Source: an uncultured Bacteroidia bacterium
GTDB taxonomy: Bacteria; Bacteroidota; Bacteroidia; Bacteroidales; UBA932
Direction of reading: 5' to 3'
Assembly: GCA_902797035.1 (NCBI GenBank)
Contig: CADBRH010000109.1
Location: forward strand, 1 to 64,000
Length of the DNA: 64,000 bases
How positions within the stretch are numbered: position 1 is the first letter of the stretch; each line of letters begins with the position of its first letter. The position numbers were made by a program, and so were the translations under genes. Shown piece after piece: positions 51,347 through 62,211 of this stretch. Below the pieces are notes generated by a model. The model saw only the letters and a list, made by a program, of their open reading frames with translations, ran no database searches and had not been told where the DNA came from.

Positions 51347-52462
51347 ATGAGTAACATCAGACTTCACGACAAATCGTTCCGTCCTTTCATCGATTATGAC
51401 AAGATCGAGGAAGCGATAGACAAAGTGGCTGGCAAGATTAACTATGACTTCAAAGACAGCGAGGATGTCCCGGTACTCCTGTGTGTCCTCAACGGCTCCA
51501 TCCTGTTCACGGCCGAGTTGATGAAAAGGCTCACCTTCAAGTGTGAGATAGTCTGTGTCAAACTCTCATCCTATATAGGCACGAAATCGACCGGCGAGGT
51601 CAGGGACATCATCGGGATGACCGGAAGCGTCAAGAACAAGAAGGTCATAATCATCGAGGACATAGTGGACTCTGGAAGGACAATAGCCAACCTAGTTGAC
51701 ATGATGGAGGCCAACGGGGCGACCGAGACGAAAATCTGCACGATGCTCCTTAAACCAGGATGCTATAAACTGGACAAGAAGATCGATTACGTGGCCATGG
51801 AGATCCCGGACGATTTCATCGTCGGCTTTGGTCTAGACTATGACGGTCTGGGCAGGAATATCAAGGACATTTATGTATTGGACGATACCATGAGATATTA
51901 CATTCTTTTCGGCCCTCCCGGCGCGGGAAAGGGCACCCAGGCCGCCTCGATGGCGGAGAAGTTCAACCTTTGCCATATTTCCACAGGCGACCTGCTGCGT
52001 GGCGAGATGGCAAAAGGCAGCGAGCTTGGACTTAAAGCCAAGGCTTTGATAGAGGCCGGCGAACTGGTTCCCGACGAGATTGTCGAAGGGATGATCGGGA
52101 ACAAGTTCGAGTCCGTCAAGGGTGTCTCCGGTTTCCTTCTGGACGGTTTCCCCCGCACTATAGCACAAGCCGAGGCTCTGGACAAGATGCTTGCCGAGAG
52201 AGACGCCAAGGTCACAGGAGTTGTCTCCCTGATGATCCCCGATGAGATGATCAAGGAAAGGATACGTCACAGGGCGGCCATCGAGGGTCGCGCGGACGAC
52301 GCCTCCGACGAGACAATATCCAACAGGATCAAGACCTATCACGACAAGACCGAGCCTCTCGTGGACTATTACAAGAAAGCCGGGGCGTACCATGAGATTG
52401 ACGGCACCGGAACCATCGAGGAGGTCAGGAGCCGCATCCACTCCCTAATGGAGACTCTTTAG
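51347..52462 (+). CDS. Fused hypoxanthine phosphoribosyltransferase - adenylate kinase
   Basis: 371 residues in one open frame. Residues 1-181 are a complete Hpt ('VLCVLNGSILFTAELM', PRPP loop 'VIIIEDIVDSGRTI', ending YVLDDT, where the single enzyme normally stops). Met182 begins a complete short-type adenylate kinase: 'YYILFGPPGAGKGTQ' with Lys195, 'HISTGDLLRGEM', 'GFLLDGFPRT', no zinc LID insertion. Hpt makes IMP or GMP from hypoxanthine or guanine and PRPP; Adk interconverts AMP, ADP and ATP. In relatives these are neighbouring genes before obg, so the stop codon has been lost here. Internal initiation at Met182 remains possible. Confidence 0.93.
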   Translation: MSNIRLHDKSFRPFIDYDKIEEAIDKVAGKINYDFKDSEDVPVLLCVLNGSILFTAELMKRLTFKCEIVCVKLSSYIGTKSTGEVRDIIGMTGSVKNKKVIIIEDIVDSGRTIANLVDMMEANGATETKICTMLLKPGCYKLDKKIDYVAMEIPDDFIVGFGLDYDGLGRNIKDIYVLDDTMRYYILFGPPGAGKGTQAASMAEKFNLCHISTGDLLRGEMAKGSELGLKAKALIEAGELVPDEIVEGMIGNKFESVKGVSGFLLDGFPRTIAQAEALDKMLAERDAKVTGVVSLMIPDEMIKERIRHRAAIEGRADDASDETISNRIKTYHDKTEPLVDYYKKAGAYHEIDGTGTIEEVRSRIHSLMETL

Positions 52463-52467
52463 GAAAT

Positions 52468-52923
52468 CTAATTGAGTGGGAATACCTCGTTCAGGTCATT
52501 CGAGTACACAAAACCGATCGAGGCCCTGTCTTCCCCGCATTTATACTCGAGAACGTATTCCTTGCCAAGGCGCAAGCCGCCGATCACGGATGACATCCTG
52601 TCCACGGGACACAAGCACTTGAGCATGGTGCCGTCTTTCTCGTAGGCGTGATAGCTGATCACATTACCCTCGATGGAGACGTCGCAGATGATGCCTCCGT
52701 TGTTGATGGCGCAGTTCAGCAAGGCGTTATAGCGGGTTAACTCAAGCCCGTTAGAGGTGTACTTCAAAACAAGGAAAGGATTGGAATCCTCATCAGTCTC
52801 GGCCCTGGTGGCCTTGTTGCAACCAGTGTTGGTCACTACCGTCGAAAATGACAATTGCTCGGGTCCCTTCTCGCATCCGAACAGGACCGCCGCCGCAAGT
52901 AAAAGAATAAGATAGTTTTTCAT
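52468..52923 (-). CDS. Small lipoprotein of unknown function
   Basis: 151 residues from the ATG at 52923; the frame runs on to 53046, but a classic lipoprotein signal [17 protein letters not shown] (Cys17) fixes the start. The mature part is about 135 residues, mostly beta-like, with five or six Cys ('[13 protein letters not shown]', '[20 protein letters not shown]', 'LKCLCPVDR', 'YKCGEDRA') that could form disulfides in the periplasm. No known domain recognised. Divergent from obg; convergent with hpt-adk with 5 bases between. Confidence 0.75.
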   Translation of the reverse strand: MKNYLILLLAAAVLFGCEKGPEQLSFSTVVTNTGCNKATRAETDEDSNPFLVLKYTSNGLELTRYNALLNCAINNGGIICDVSIEGNVISYHAYEKDGTMLKCLCPVDRMSSVIGGLRLGKEYVLEYKCGEDRASIGFVYSNDLNEVFPLN

Positions 52924-52931
52924 AACAAACG

Positions 52932-52967
52932 CGCGTTTGCCGCAATATACGAATTTCGCGTATATTA
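52932..52967. promoter_or_regulatory. Back-to-back -7 boxes / inverted repeat between lipoprotein gene and obg
   Basis: AATATACG and CGTATATT form an 8-bp inverted repeat about a 7-base spacer (52934-52941 with 52959-52966 region). The left copy reads TATATTGC on the minus strand, 9 bases before the lipoprotein ATG. A separate TAAATTCG at 52981-52988 suits obg on the plus strand, with a leader of about 32 nt. Confidence 0.4.
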
Positions 52968-53026
52968 TCCCAAAAATCCGTAAATTCGCGACTTGGAACG
53001 CTAGTATTATTCTCCGACAGTTAATC

Positions 53027-54019
53027 ATGGCCGAATCCAACTTCATAGACTACGTCAAGATCTTCTGCGCCTCGGGACACGGGGGTGCGGGCTCGGCGCA
53101 CCTGCACCGGGCAAAGTACGTCCCCAAGGGAGGGCCTGACGGGGGTGACGGTGGCCGTGGAGGCCATATCATCCTGAAAGCTAACCCGCAGTTCTGGACA
53201 CTCATCCACCTGAAGTACCGCAAGCATGTCAAGGCGGACGATGGCGGCAAGGGCGAGGGTGGTCTACGGACAGGGAAGAACGGGGAGGACATCATCCTCG
53301 AGGTTCCTGTCGGCACAGTGGCGAAAGACGCTGAGACCGAGGAGGTTCTCTTCGAGATGATGGAGCCCGGAGAACAAAGGATCCTCTGCAAGGGAGGACG
53401 GGGAGGACTCGGCAACAACAATTTCAAGTCGGCCACGAACCAGACTCCGAGATATGCCCAGCCAGGTGAGGACGGGGAGGAAGGCTGGTTCATCCTGGAA
53501 CTTAAGCTGCTCGCGGATGTGGGTCTCGTCGGCTTCCCTAACGCCGGGAAGTCAACCCTCCTCGCCGCGGTCACGGCCGCCAAGCCGAAGATAGCTAATT
53601 ACGCTTTCACCACCCTGGAGCCGAATCTCGGGATCGTTCGATACTACGACGACAGGTCGTTCGTCATGGCGGACATCCCGGGAATAATCGAGGGCGCCCA
53701 TGAGGGCAAAGGAATAGGGATTAGGTTCCTCAGGCACATCGAGAGGAATTCGGTACTGCTGTTCATGGTCTCCGCCGAGGAGGATGACATAGCGGCCGGG
53801 TACCGGACACTCCTTCATGAGTTGGAGGAATACAACCCCGAGCTCCTTGACAAGCAGAGGGTTCTCGCGGTCACCAAGAAAGACCTTATTGACAAGGAGA
53901 TAGAGGCTGAGATAGAGCCGACGCTCCCCGAAGGGATACCTCACATATTCATCTCCTCCGTCTCCGGAGAAGGACTGAAAGAGCTCAAGGACATGCTATG
54001 GACGGCTCTTCAGTCATAG
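53027..54019 (+). CDS. obg: GTPase Obg/CgtA
   Basis: 330 residues from the ATG at 53027. N-terminal glycine-rich Obg fold (1-158: '[34 protein letters not shown]'), then the GTPase domain: G1 '[11 protein letters not shown]', G3 '[16 protein letters not shown]', G4 'TKKD', G5 'ISSVSGEG'. No OCT domain at the C-terminus, as in many Bacteroidota. Binds the 50S ribosomal subunit and links ribosome assembly to growth. Its last 22 bases overlap the PAP2 gene. Confidence 0.97.
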   Translation: MAESNFIDYVKIFCASGHGGAGSAHLHRAKYVPKGGPDGGDGGRGGHIILKANPQFWTLIHLKYRKHVKADDGGKGEGGLRTGKNGEDIILEVPVGTVAKDAETEEVLFEMMEPGEQRILCKGGRGGLGNNNFKSATNQTPRYAQPGEDGEEGWFILELKLLADVGLVGFPNAGKSTLLAAVTAAKPKIANYAFTTLEPNLGIVRYYDDRSFVMADIPGIIEGAHEGKGIGIRFLRHIERNSVLLFMVSAEEDDIAAGYRTLLHELEEYNPELLDKQRVLAVTKKDLIDKEIEAEIEPTLPEGIPHIFISSVSGEGLKELKDMLWTALQS

Positions 54020-54648
54020 GGACTCTCCACCTCGCCGACCAGGACCTGACCCTGCTCATCAACAGCTGGAGCTCTCCCTGGACTGACGGTTTCTGGATGA
54101 TGATGTCAGACAAGTACTTTTGGATTCCGGCATATCTCATCTGCGTTTTCTTCCTGTTCAAGAGACTGGGTTGGAGGAGGGCTCTGATTGTCTTAGCCTC
54201 ATGCGCCGTCGCTTTCGCCCTATGCGACCAACTGTCAAACATCGTGAAACACGCCGTGGTCAGGTTACGGCCGAGCTATTCCTCCAGGATGCTCCATGAC
54301 GGGCTGAATATCCTCGAGAGAAGAGGAGGATTCTACGGGTTTTTCTCAGCGCACGCCGCCAACGCCTTCGCCATCGCCGAGTGTCTGATCATCGGCTTCC
54401 GAAACGATAAGACCCACACTTACAAAGCCTTCCGTTTTTGGACGATTGTATGGGCCTCGCTTGTCTCGGTCAGCAGGATCTTCGTGGGGAAGCACTATCT
54501 CGGAGATGTCCTTGTCGGGACTGTGATCGGGATAACAGTCGGATATCTCGCGGGGACGGCCGCGAGTCACATCATAAAAAGAATCTTGGATAAGGAGCCT
54601 AAAGTTCCGGCAGGGTATTCTCCATCTGAATCCCCCTCGACCCCTTGA
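53998..54648 (+). CDS. PAP2-family membrane phosphatase
   Basis: 216 residues, five or six membrane segments. The three catalytic motifs are present: KHAVVRLRP (C1), '[10 protein letters not shown]' (C2, with SAH in place of SGH), '[13 protein letters not shown]' (C3 with the nucleophilic His). Dephosphorylates lipid phosphates, for example undecaprenyl pyrophosphate, or lipid A. The start lies inside obg in another frame. Its last 50 bases overlap the convergent murF gene, the longest overlap in the window. Confidence 0.9.
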   Translation: MDGSSVIGTLHLADQDLTLLINSWSSPWTDGFWMMMSDKYFWIPAYLICVFFLFKRLGWRRALIVLASCAVAFALCDQLSNIVKHAVVRLRPSYSSRMLHDGLNILERRGGFYGFFSAHAANAFAIAECLIIGFRNDKTHTYKAFRFWTIVWASLVSVSRIFVGKHYLGDVLVGTVIGITVGYLAGTAASHIIKRILDKEPKVPAGYSPSESPSTP

Positions 54649-55942
54649 CAAGGACGGTCGCCCCGTTGACCGGGTTCTCCTTCAGCCATGAAGCCAAGTC
54701 AGCGGAAGAAGGGAACCATTTCACGCCTTCAGGGACCGTCCCGTCAAGGGCTTTCCCGAACTCCTCCCCCACCAGGCAGACAAGGTCCAATCCCATGGAC
54801 AGTACCTTGTCCAGGATCTTGACGTGCTCTGACAGGGACTCCTCCCCCAACTCCCGCATGTCGCCAAGCAAGGCGACCTTCCGCTCAGCCTCAACCATGG
54901 CAAGGTTGTCGAGAGCAGCGGTCATGCTGGTGGGATTGGCGTTGTAGAGGTCCTTGATGAGTATATTCCTCCCAGTCTTCTCCATCTGGGAGCGATTGTT
55001 TTTGGGAATATAGCTCCCGACCGCCTCGATCGCCTCCTCGAGTGAGACTCCGAAGCGCAGGCCGACAGCGATGGCTGCCGCCACGTTGGTGGCGTTGTAC
55101 GCCCCAGCCAGATGGGTCTCCACCGCGAGAAGAGTCTCGCTACCAGGCTCCTGGGGTATGGCCATCCTTAAATAGGGGTGCTCAGCGCTTGAGGGCAGGA
55201 CGATAGCGTCCCATTTATCTATGCCATATTCAATGGTTTCCATCCCGACTCTTTCCGCGGCCATGGCCATCAGGTCGGGATCGTCGGCGTTGACGAAAGC
55301 CTTGCCGCCGTGGGCCGCGAGGTAGTCGTACAACTGCCCTTTAGCCATCTTGACGCCTTCGAGACTGCCGAACCCAAGAAGATGCGCGCGGCCGACATTG
55401 GTGATAAGGCCATAGTCCGGCTCGCAGACATTGACAAGTTTACCGATGTCGTCGGGATGACTCGCCCCCATCTCGATTACAGCCAGTTCTGTCACCCCTT
55501 TGATGGACAGGAGCGATAGAGGCACTCCGATGTCGTTGTTGAGATTACCCTGGGTGGAAGTCACCTTGTACTTCATCGACAACACTCTGGTTATCAATTC
55601 CTTTGTCGTTGTCTTGCCGTTGGTGCCGGTAAGCCCGATAACTGTTATCGGCTTTCCGTCGACCAGGGAGTTCTCCCTGTGGTGGCGCGCGAGAGACTGC
55701 AGAGCCTGAAGCGTGTCAGGCACGGAGATGACACGGGGATCGCCTGACAACGCGGCCGCCGATCCTTCGTCAACGACCGCGTATCTGGCGCCACTCTCAA
55801 GAGACTTCAAGGCATATTCGTTACCGTCGAAGTTCTCCCCCTTCAGTGCGAAGAACATCTCACCGCCCTCGATGGCGCGGCTGTCCGTCGCGACGCGGGA
55901 GCACTCTTTAAACAAAGAATAGAGTTTCTGGATATCCATCAT
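54599..55942 (-). CDS. murF: UDP-N-acetylmuramoyl-tripeptide--D-alanyl-D-alanine ligase
   Basis: 447 residues. N-terminal substrate domain, ATP-binding 'VIGLTGTNGKTTTKELI' near residue 105, 'GNLNNDIGVPLSLL', 'AVIEMGASHPDDIGKL' and the C-terminal domain ('DLYNANPTSMTAALDNL', 'VALLGDMRELGEES'). Adds D-Ala-D-Ala to UDP-MurNAc-tripeptide, the last cytoplasmic step of the peptidoglycan precursor. Last gene of the tgt-lptG-uraA-dut-murF run, 6 bases after dut. Confidence 0.97.
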   Translation of the reverse strand: MMDIQKLYSLFKECSRVATDSRAIEGGEMFFALKGENFDGNEYALKSLESGARYAVVDEGSAAALSGDPRVISVPDTLQALQSLARHHRENSLVDGKPITVIGLTGTNGKTTTKELITRVLSMKYKVTSTQGNLNNDIGVPLSLLSIKGVTELAVIEMGASHPDDIGKLVNVCEPDYGLITNVGRAHLLGFGSLEGVKMAKGQLYDYLAAHGGKAFVNADDPDLMAMAAERVGMETIEYGIDKWDAIVLPSSAEHPYLRMAIPQEPGSETLLAVETHLAGAYNATNVAAAIAVGLRFGVSLEEAIEAVGSYIPKNNRSQMEKTGRNILIKDLYNANPTSMTAALDNLAMVEAERKVALLGDMRELGEESLSEHVKILDKVLSMGLDLVCLVGEEFGKALDGTVPEGVKWFPSSADLASWLKENPVNGATVLVKGSRGIQMENTLPEL

Positions 55943-55948
55943 TATCAG

Positions 55949-56386
55949 TTACTTGCTGCCGGTGCTGCCCCAACCGCCGGCTCCCCTGCCTGTCTCGGAG
56001 AGGACTTCCACGTCCTCCCACTCGACACGCTCGTGTCTCGCCACGACCATCTGGGCGATCCTCTCTCCCGGGACAAGCTCAAAAGGCTCGTTGGACAGAT
56101 TGACGAGAGAGATTCTCAGCTCTCCCCTGAAGTCGGCGTCAACCGTCCCGGGAGAGTTGATCACGGTCACGCCCTTCTTAGTGGCGAGACCGCTGCGTGG
56201 ACGTATCTGGGCCTCGTAGCCTACCGGGAGCTCAATGAATATCCCGGTAGGCACGAGCATTCTCTCGAGCGGCATCAAGATGACCGGCTCGTCGATATTG
56301 GCCCTCATGTCCATGCCGGCCGAGGCCTCCGTCGCGTAGAAGGGGTCCGGCCAGCGGCTTTTATTCACTATCTTGACTTTAAGCAT
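55949..56386 (-). CDS. dut: dUTP diphosphatase
   Basis: 145 residues with all five trimeric dUTPase motifs: '[11 protein letters not shown]', '[11 protein letters not shown]', '[10 protein letters not shown]', '[12 protein letters not shown]' and C-terminal '[10 protein letters not shown]'. Hydrolyses dUTP to dUMP and pyrophosphate, keeping uracil out of DNA. Four bases after uraA and 6 before murF. Confidence 0.97.
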   Translation of the reverse strand: MLKVKIVNKSRWPDPFYATEASAGMDMRANIDEPVILMPLERMLVPTGIFIELPVGYEAQIRPRSGLATKKGVTVINSPGTVDADFRGELRISLVNLSNEPFELVPGERIAQMVVARHERVEWEDVEVLSETGRGAGGWGSTGSK

Positions 56387-56390
56387 ATCC

Positions 56391-57623
56391 CTATTCGGCG
56401 GCCTCAGGCTCCTGGGCGGGCTCGGCGACCTTCTTGTCCCTGTCGGGGATGATGAGATTCAGGATCACACCGACGATGGAGGCGAGACCGATGCCGGCGA
56501 GGGAGAACTTGCCGAAGCTGATGATCGCGCCGCCGATTCCAATGGTGAGGATCAGGGAGGCTATGATGAGGTTGCGGGTCTTGTTCATGTCGACTTTCGC
56601 CTTCACAAGGTTATTGATACCGACCGCGGCGATGCTGCCGAATAGAAGCAGCATGATACCACCGAGAACGGCGGTGGGGATGGTCTGGATGGCCGCCCCG
56701 ACCTTGCCGATCAGGGAAATGACCAAGGCGGAGATGGCCGCTATCCTCATACAGACCGGATCGGTGACCTTCGTGAGTGAGACGGCTCCGGTGACCTCAG
56801 AATATGTCGTAACGGGCGCGCCGCCGAGGAAGGCCGCCAGCATGCAGGCGAGACCGTCGCCGGCCATGGTGCGATGCAAGCCGGGATCCTTGATAAAGTC
56901 CTTCCCTGCTATCTCGCTGATGGCGTAGATGTCACCCACATGCTCGATGATCGGGGCGATCGCCACCGGCGCCATGAACACTATGGCCTGCCATGAGAAG
57001 CTCATCTTGGCGAAATGAGGAAGGGCGAACCACTTGGCCTCGGCGACTGGGCCGAAGTCGATCCCGCTCCGGAAGAAGATGACGGCGGCGATGTAACCGG
57101 CGATGGCTCCGAAGAACACGGGGATAATCTTCACAAGTCCCTTGCCCCAGATCGAGCACGCGACCGCGACAAGCAGAGAGATGATGGCGAGTACCCAGTT
57201 CTGGCTGGCCATGTTCACTCCCGTCCCGGCGAGCGAGAGACCGATCAAGATGATGACCGGCCCGATCACGATCGGAGGGAACAGTTTCTTTATGAAGCTG
57301 ATACCGAAAAACTTCACCAGAAGGCTCATCAGCAGGTAAACAGCGCCGACAGCGACGAGACCGCAGAACATTCCGGGCATCCCGTAAAGCTCGGTGGCCT
57401 TGACGATCGGGGCGATGAAAGCGAAACTGCTGCCCAGGAAGATCGGGACCCTGCCCTTGGTGACACCATGGAACAAGAGCGTGCCGAGACCGGCGGCAAG
57501 AAGGGCTATCGCCGGGTCGAAACCGACGAGCAAGGGGACGAGAACCGTGGAGCCGAAGGCCACGAACATGAACTGAACGCCTACTATCGTACGCTTCAGT
57601 GGAGTTAAGGTTTGGGTAGACAT
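56391..57623 (-). CDS. uraA: Uracil/xanthine permease (NCS2 family)
   Basis: 410 residues, about 12-14 membrane segments. '[13 protein letters not shown]', '[19 protein letters not shown]' and '[28 protein letters not shown]' (with the conserved Glu of the substrate site) are NCS2 hallmarks, and the last closely matches UraA. Imports uracil with protons. C-terminal tail is Glu- and Pro-rich. Lies between lptG (14 bases) and dut (4 bases), both pyrimidine-linked dut and uraA being plausible partners. Confidence 0.94.
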   Translation of the reverse strand: MSTQTLTPLKRTIVGVQFMFVAFGSTVLVPLLVGFDPAIALLAAGLGTLLFHGVTKGRVPIFLGSSFAFIAPIVKATELYGMPGMFCGLVAVGAVYLLMSLLVKFFGISFIKKLFPPIVIGPVIILIGLSLAGTGVNMASQNWVLAIISLLVAVACSIWGKGLVKIIPVFFGAIAGYIAAVIFFRSGIDFGPVAEAKWFALPHFAKMSFSWQAIVFMAPVAIAPIIEHVGDIYAISEIAGKDFIKDPGLHRTMAGDGLACMLAAFLGGAPVTTYSEVTGAVSLTKVTDPVCMRIAAISALVISLIGKVGAAIQTIPTAVLGGIMLLLFGSIAAVGINNLVKAKVDMNKTRNLIIASLILTIGIGGAIISFGKFSLAGIGLASIVGVILNLIIPDRDKKVAEPAQEPEAAE

Positions 57624-57637
57624 ATTGTTTGAGACAA

Positions 57638-58729
57638 TTACTTTGACGCTCTGGAATACAGGAAGGCCGCCACGATCCCGAATAACAGGTTAGGCAGCCA
57701 TAAGGCCACAAACGGGGCCATGACCCCGGCGAAAACGAACATCTGGCTGAACCTCAGGAACAGGATATAAGTGAAACTGAGGGCGATACCGATACCGATG
57801 TTAAGCCCTATGCCTCCCCTTCTCTTCCTCGAGGAGAGGCTAACACCCATGATAGTCAGGATGAACGCGGAGAAAGGCAACGCGTACCGGGTGTGCTTCT
57901 CGATCAGGGCATAGATCACGTTGGTGTCACCGCGCATCTTCTGCTGCGCGATAAGACTGTTCAGCTGGCCTAAGGGCAAAGTCTCGACAGTTTTGTTGTT
58001 ACGGTAGAAATCGGTCACGGTCAGGTTGATCACCGTGTCAGTCTTCGAACCGGACCTGACCCTGTCCTCAAGACCATCGGAATAATCCCTGATGAAATAC
58101 TCGCGGAGAACCCAGGCTCCCTTCAGGCTGTCCCATGAGGCTGTCTCGGCGGACAGCTTGCTGACCAGCTTGTTGTCCTCGATATCCTCAAGGGTGAAGC
58201 CGTAAGCGGTGTTGTTCCACGAGCTGAAGGACTCGACATAGACAAACTTGCCTGAGTCTATCTGGTAGTGCACGTTGTTGGTGCTGAACGGGTTCCTGTG
58301 CTTGACGTAAGTGGCCTCGAACTTGACCCTCGTCACGTTGGCCCTTGGGATGACCCACAGGTTCAGCGAGAGGGACAGCAGGGCGATCAAGGCGGCCGAG
58401 ATGATGTACGGGCGCATCATGCGCCTGTAGCTCACGCCGCAGGAGAGTATGGCGATAATCTCGCTGTCGGAGGCCATCCTGGAGGTGAAGAAAATCACGG
58501 TTATGAACACGAACAGCGGGCTGAACATGTTCACGAAATATGGCACCCAGTTGACATAATAGTCGAGGATGATCGCCTTGAGCGGAGCCTTGTTCTCGAC
58601 AAAGTGGTTGATCTTCTCGCTGATGTCGAATATGATGACTATGACGATGATGAGAAGGAGAGCGATAAAGAAGGTCATGATGAACTTCTTTATGATGTAC
58701 TTGTCGATCTTCTTCAACACCGGTTCCAT
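57638..58729 (-). CDS. LptF/LptG-type LPS export permease (YjgP/YjgQ family)
   Basis: 363 residues with three N-terminal membrane segments ('YIIKKFIMTFFIALLLIIVIVIIFDISEKINHF'), a periplasmic beta-jellyroll (about 130-270) and three C-terminal segments. 'NWVPYFVNMFSPLFVFITVIFFTSRMASDSEIIAILSCGVSYRRMMRPY' is the family coupling region. With LptB it extracts lipopolysaccharide from the inner membrane. Only one LptF/G gene is present in this window. Three bases after tgt. Confidence 0.93.
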   Translation of the reverse strand: MEPVLKKIDKYIIKKFIMTFFIALLLIIVIVIIFDISEKINHFVENKAPLKAIILDYYVNWVPYFVNMFSPLFVFITVIFFTSRMASDSEIIAILSCGVSYRRMMRPYIISAALIALLSLSLNLWVIPRANVTRVKFEATYVKHRNPFSTNNVHYQIDSGKFVYVESFSSWNNTAYGFTLEDIEDNKLVSKLSAETASWDSLKGAWVLREYFIRDYSDGLEDRVRSGSKTDTVINLTVTDFYRNNKTVETLPLGQLNSLIAQQKMRGDTNVIYALIEKHTRYALPFSAFILTIMGVSLSSRKRRGGIGLNIGIGIALSFTYILFLRFSQMFVFAGVMAPFVALWLPNLLFGIVAAFLYSRASK

Positions 58730-58732
58730 ATC

Positions 58733-59878
<1,146 letters not shown>

Positions 59879-59896
59879 TCTATTATTATTGGCTAT

Positions 59897-59935
59897 CAAA
59901 TATAATGATTTTTACGCTAAAAACTCGTATTTTTG
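59897..59935. promoter_or_regulatory. Divergent -7 boxes between tgt and the nucleoside transporter
   Basis: TATATTTG on the minus strand (59904-59897) serves tgt, with a leader of about 12 nt. TATTTTTG on the plus strand (59928-59935) serves the transporter at 59977, leader about 35 nt. -33 boxes are weak in both directions. Confidence 0.5.
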
Positions 59936-59976
59936 TTCGATACCCGAACACACGGGAACTTTATAATTTTTCTATA

Positions 59977-61275
59977 ATGAGCAACAAATCCATCACTGTC
60001 AGGCTTATCCTGCTGAACTTCCTTGAATTCGCTGTCTGGGGGGCCTACCTAACATCGCTCGGGCGCTATCTCGGCGGCATCGGGATGATTGACAAGATCA
60101 AATGGTTCTTCGCCATGCAAGGCATCGTGTCCATCTTCATGCCCACACTCATGGGCATCCTTGCCGACAGGAAGATCCAGGCGCAGAAAGTCCTGTCCAT
60201 GTGTCATCTGCTCGCGGGAATATTCATGATAGCCGCCGGATTGTACTGCAGGGGCACCGGGTCTAACGTCTCTTTCGGGCCTCTGTTCACCCTCTACAGC
60301 GTCAGCCTGGCATTCTTCATGCCGACCATAGCGCTCGTGAACTCGGTGGCATACAATGCCTTGGAGGGTGTCGGCAAGGATCCCGTGAAGGCGTTCCCCC
60401 CTATCCGTGTTTTCGGCACGGTGGGCTTCATACTCAGCATGTTGTTCACCAATTTCGTAAAGATAGGCGGTGTCGCGATGCAAAGCTCCTACACCCAGCT
60501 TATCTCCTCCGGTGTCCTCTCCCTAGTCCTTTGCGGCTACGCGCTGACCATGCCTCCGGTCCCCGTCAAGAAAGGCAGGGATGGTCAGTCCATCACCGAG
60601 GCTCTCGGACTGAAAGCGTTCACCCTGTTCAAGGACAGGCAGTTCGCCATATTCTTCATCTTCTCAATGCTGCTCGGCTCCGCCTTGCAGATCACCAACG
60701 GTTACGCGAACCTCTTCCTCGGCTCATTCCAGAGCGTCTCGCCTGACTCTTTCGCGGTGAAGAACTCCAACGCGCTGATTTCCATCTCACAGGCCTCGGA
60801 GACACTCTGCATCCTTCTTATCCCATTCTTCATGAAAAGGTTCGGGATCAAGAACGTCATGCTCATCGCCATGTTCGCCTGGGTGTTCCGCTTCGGTCTG
60901 TTCGGCCTCGGAGGACCTGACATGCCTGGAGTGATCCTGTTCGTCCTCTCCTGCGTCGTTTACGGTGTCGCTTTCGACTTCTTCAATATCTCGGGATCAC
61001 TATACGTGAACGAGAACACAGGAGCCGACATCAGATCCAGCGCCCAGGGGCTCTTCATGTTGATGACCAACGGCCTCGGGGCATCCATCGGCACTCTCGC
61101 GGCTGGCGCCGTCGTCGAGGCCTGTGGATGTGGAGCGGTCAGTCCCGAGGGCTGGCCCAAGGCGTGGTTCATCTTCGCCGCCTACGCGCTTGTGGTCGCG
61201 GTCCTGTTCATGATCCTTTTCAAGGATCCGAGGAAAGTCAAGGCCGCCCCTGTCCAAGACAACGTTGGAGTTTGA
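59977..61275 (+). CDS. Nucleoside:proton symporter-like MFS transporter (NupG/XapB type)
   Basis: 432 residues from the ATG at 59977; the frame to 59905 would start upstream of the promoter. Twelve membrane segments. 'LNFLEFAVWGAYLTSLGRYL', 'MPTLMGILADR', 'LVNSVAYNAL' and 'PIRVFGTVGFILSM' are characteristic of the nucleoside:H+ symporter family. Imports nucleosides for salvage, fitting a window with hpt-adk and uraA. The last 38 bases overlap the convergent zinc-ribbon gene. Confidence 0.92.
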   Translation: MSNKSITVRLILLNFLEFAVWGAYLTSLGRYLGGIGMIDKIKWFFAMQGIVSIFMPTLMGILADRKIQAQKVLSMCHLLAGIFMIAAGLYCRGTGSNVSFGPLFTLYSVSLAFFMPTIALVNSVAYNALEGVGKDPVKAFPPIRVFGTVGFILSMLFTNFVKIGGVAMQSSYTQLISSGVLSLVLCGYALTMPPVPVKKGRDGQSITEALGLKAFTLFKDRQFAIFFIFSMLLGSALQITNGYANLFLGSFQSVSPDSFAVKNSNALISISQASETLCILLIPFFMKRFGIKNVMLIAMFAWVFRFGLFGLGGPDMPGVILFVLSCVVYGVAFDFFNISGSLYVNENTGADIRSSAQGLFMLMTNGLGASIGTLAAGAVVEACGCGAVSPEGWPKAWFIFAAYALVVAVLFMILFKDPRKVKAAPVQDNVGV

Positions 61276-61621
61276 AGACCCGGCTCTCGGACATATAGTA
61301 TTTGATGTCATAGCATCTGTACTCATTGTGATTCCTGACCTTGTGGTAGGAGGTGATGCAATCGAAATTGTATCCCATCCGCGAGAGGTCAGGAATATCG
61401 ATTGACGAGACTCCCTCTTCCAGAAGTCTCTCCAAGATGGAATAGTTCCGTTCCAACGCGCCTATCGTCTTCAGTTTCAGTCCTTTCAGACGACCTCCCT
61501 TCCGGTAGTGCCACCGGCTTTTGCATTCCTGGGAGCAGAATTTCATATCACTCCTCCCGTAAGGAAGGACACCTCCACACTCCAGACATCTCCTCCCTCT
61601 TTTGTCTTCCTCATTCTTCAT
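61238..61621 (-). CDS. Small zinc-ribbon protein of unknown function
   Basis: 127 residues from the ATG at 61621; the longer frame to 61735 has no support. An N-terminal treble-clef-like site 'CLECGGVLPYGRSDMKFCSQECKSRWHYRK' (C-x2-C-x14-C-x3-C) is followed by a basic patch and a C-terminal domain 'LERLLEEGVSSIDIPDLSRMGYNFDCITSYHKVRNHNEYRCYDIKYYMSE'. The pattern is common in small Bacteroidota proteins; nucleic-acid binding is plausible only. Overlaps the transporter gene by 38 bases. Confidence 0.75.
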   Translation of the reverse strand: MKNEEDKRGRRCLECGGVLPYGRSDMKFCSQECKSRWHYRKGGRLKGLKLKTIGALERNYSILERLLEEGVSSIDIPDLSRMGYNFDCITSYHKVRNHNEYRCYDIKYYMSESRVFKLQRCLGQGRP

Positions 61622-61756
61622 GCCGGCAATATGCGAATTATATCTCATTTCCGGGATGGTATCGAGGGGGTAAGCATCGGGATTCTCATCCGCGGGAAAA
61701 TAAAAAACAAGTGACAGGTAAACGATAATTGTCAAACGCCCTAAAAGAAAACCATA

Positions 61757-61774
61757 TTCGGATAATAATCCGAA
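61757..61774. promoter_or_regulatory. Inverted repeat upstream of ssb
   Basis: TTCGGAT-AATA-ATCCGAA, a perfect 7-bp inverted repeat 90 bases before the ssb ATG, in the region shared with the divergent zinc-ribbon gene. Possible operator; no regulator can be named. Confidence 0.35.
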
Positions 61775-61863
61775 ACAATCCTCGGTATTTCGTTATCAAG
61801 CCGATGGATTAACCATGGTAACAGCTATCTTAGCGTCGTTAACCAACATAAACTAAACTGATT

Positions 61864-62211
61864 ATGGAACAACTCAACAAAATCGAAATCCGTGGGAATG
61901 TCGGCAACGTCAACATCCTCAAGGTCGGAGGCACGAGAGTGGCTCATTTCTCCGTGGCGACCAATTTCGCTTACAAGGACAGGAACGGTGAGCCAGTCAT
62001 CGAGACCACATGGCACAACGTGACAGCGTGGGAAGGCAACAAAGGAATACCATCCCTGGAGATAATCGAGAAGGGCTTCCCCATCTTCGTTTCAGGAAGA
62101 CTGAGAATCCAGAAATACATCGGCGGGGACGGGACCGAAAGAACCAGCTATGATGTGATAGCTAATATAATCGAGAAAGTGGAGGCGAATGTCTCGCCAC
62201 AAATGATCTGA
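61864..62211 (+). CDS. ssb: Single-stranded DNA-binding protein, short form
   Basis: 115 residues, one OB fold: 'NKIEIRGNVGNVNILKVGGTRVAHFSVATNFAYKD', 'TTWHNVTAWEG', 'IEKGFPIFVSGRLRIQKYIGGDGTERTSYDVIANII'. It ends in 'VSPQMI', without the disordered linker and acidic D-D-x-P-F tip that replicative SSBs use to recruit partners. Bacteroidales often carry such a short second SSB; the main ssb is presumably elsewhere. Single-gene unit. Confidence 0.92.
   Translation: MEQLNKIEIRGNVGNVNILKVGGTRVAHFSVATNFAYKDRNGEPVIETTWHNVTAWEGNKGIPSLEIIEKGFPIFVSGRLRIQKYIGGDGTERTSYDVIANIIEKVEANVSPQMI

Noticed and set aside
53998..54648. PAP2 C2 motif SAH instead of SGH as a sign of inactivity
   Set aside because: The His is kept and similar variants occur in Bacteroidota PAP2 proteins as far as I recall, so loss of activity is not supported.
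59905..59976. Upstream start for the nucleoside transporter
   Set aside because: The extra codons cover the promoter box and do not resemble the family N-terminus.
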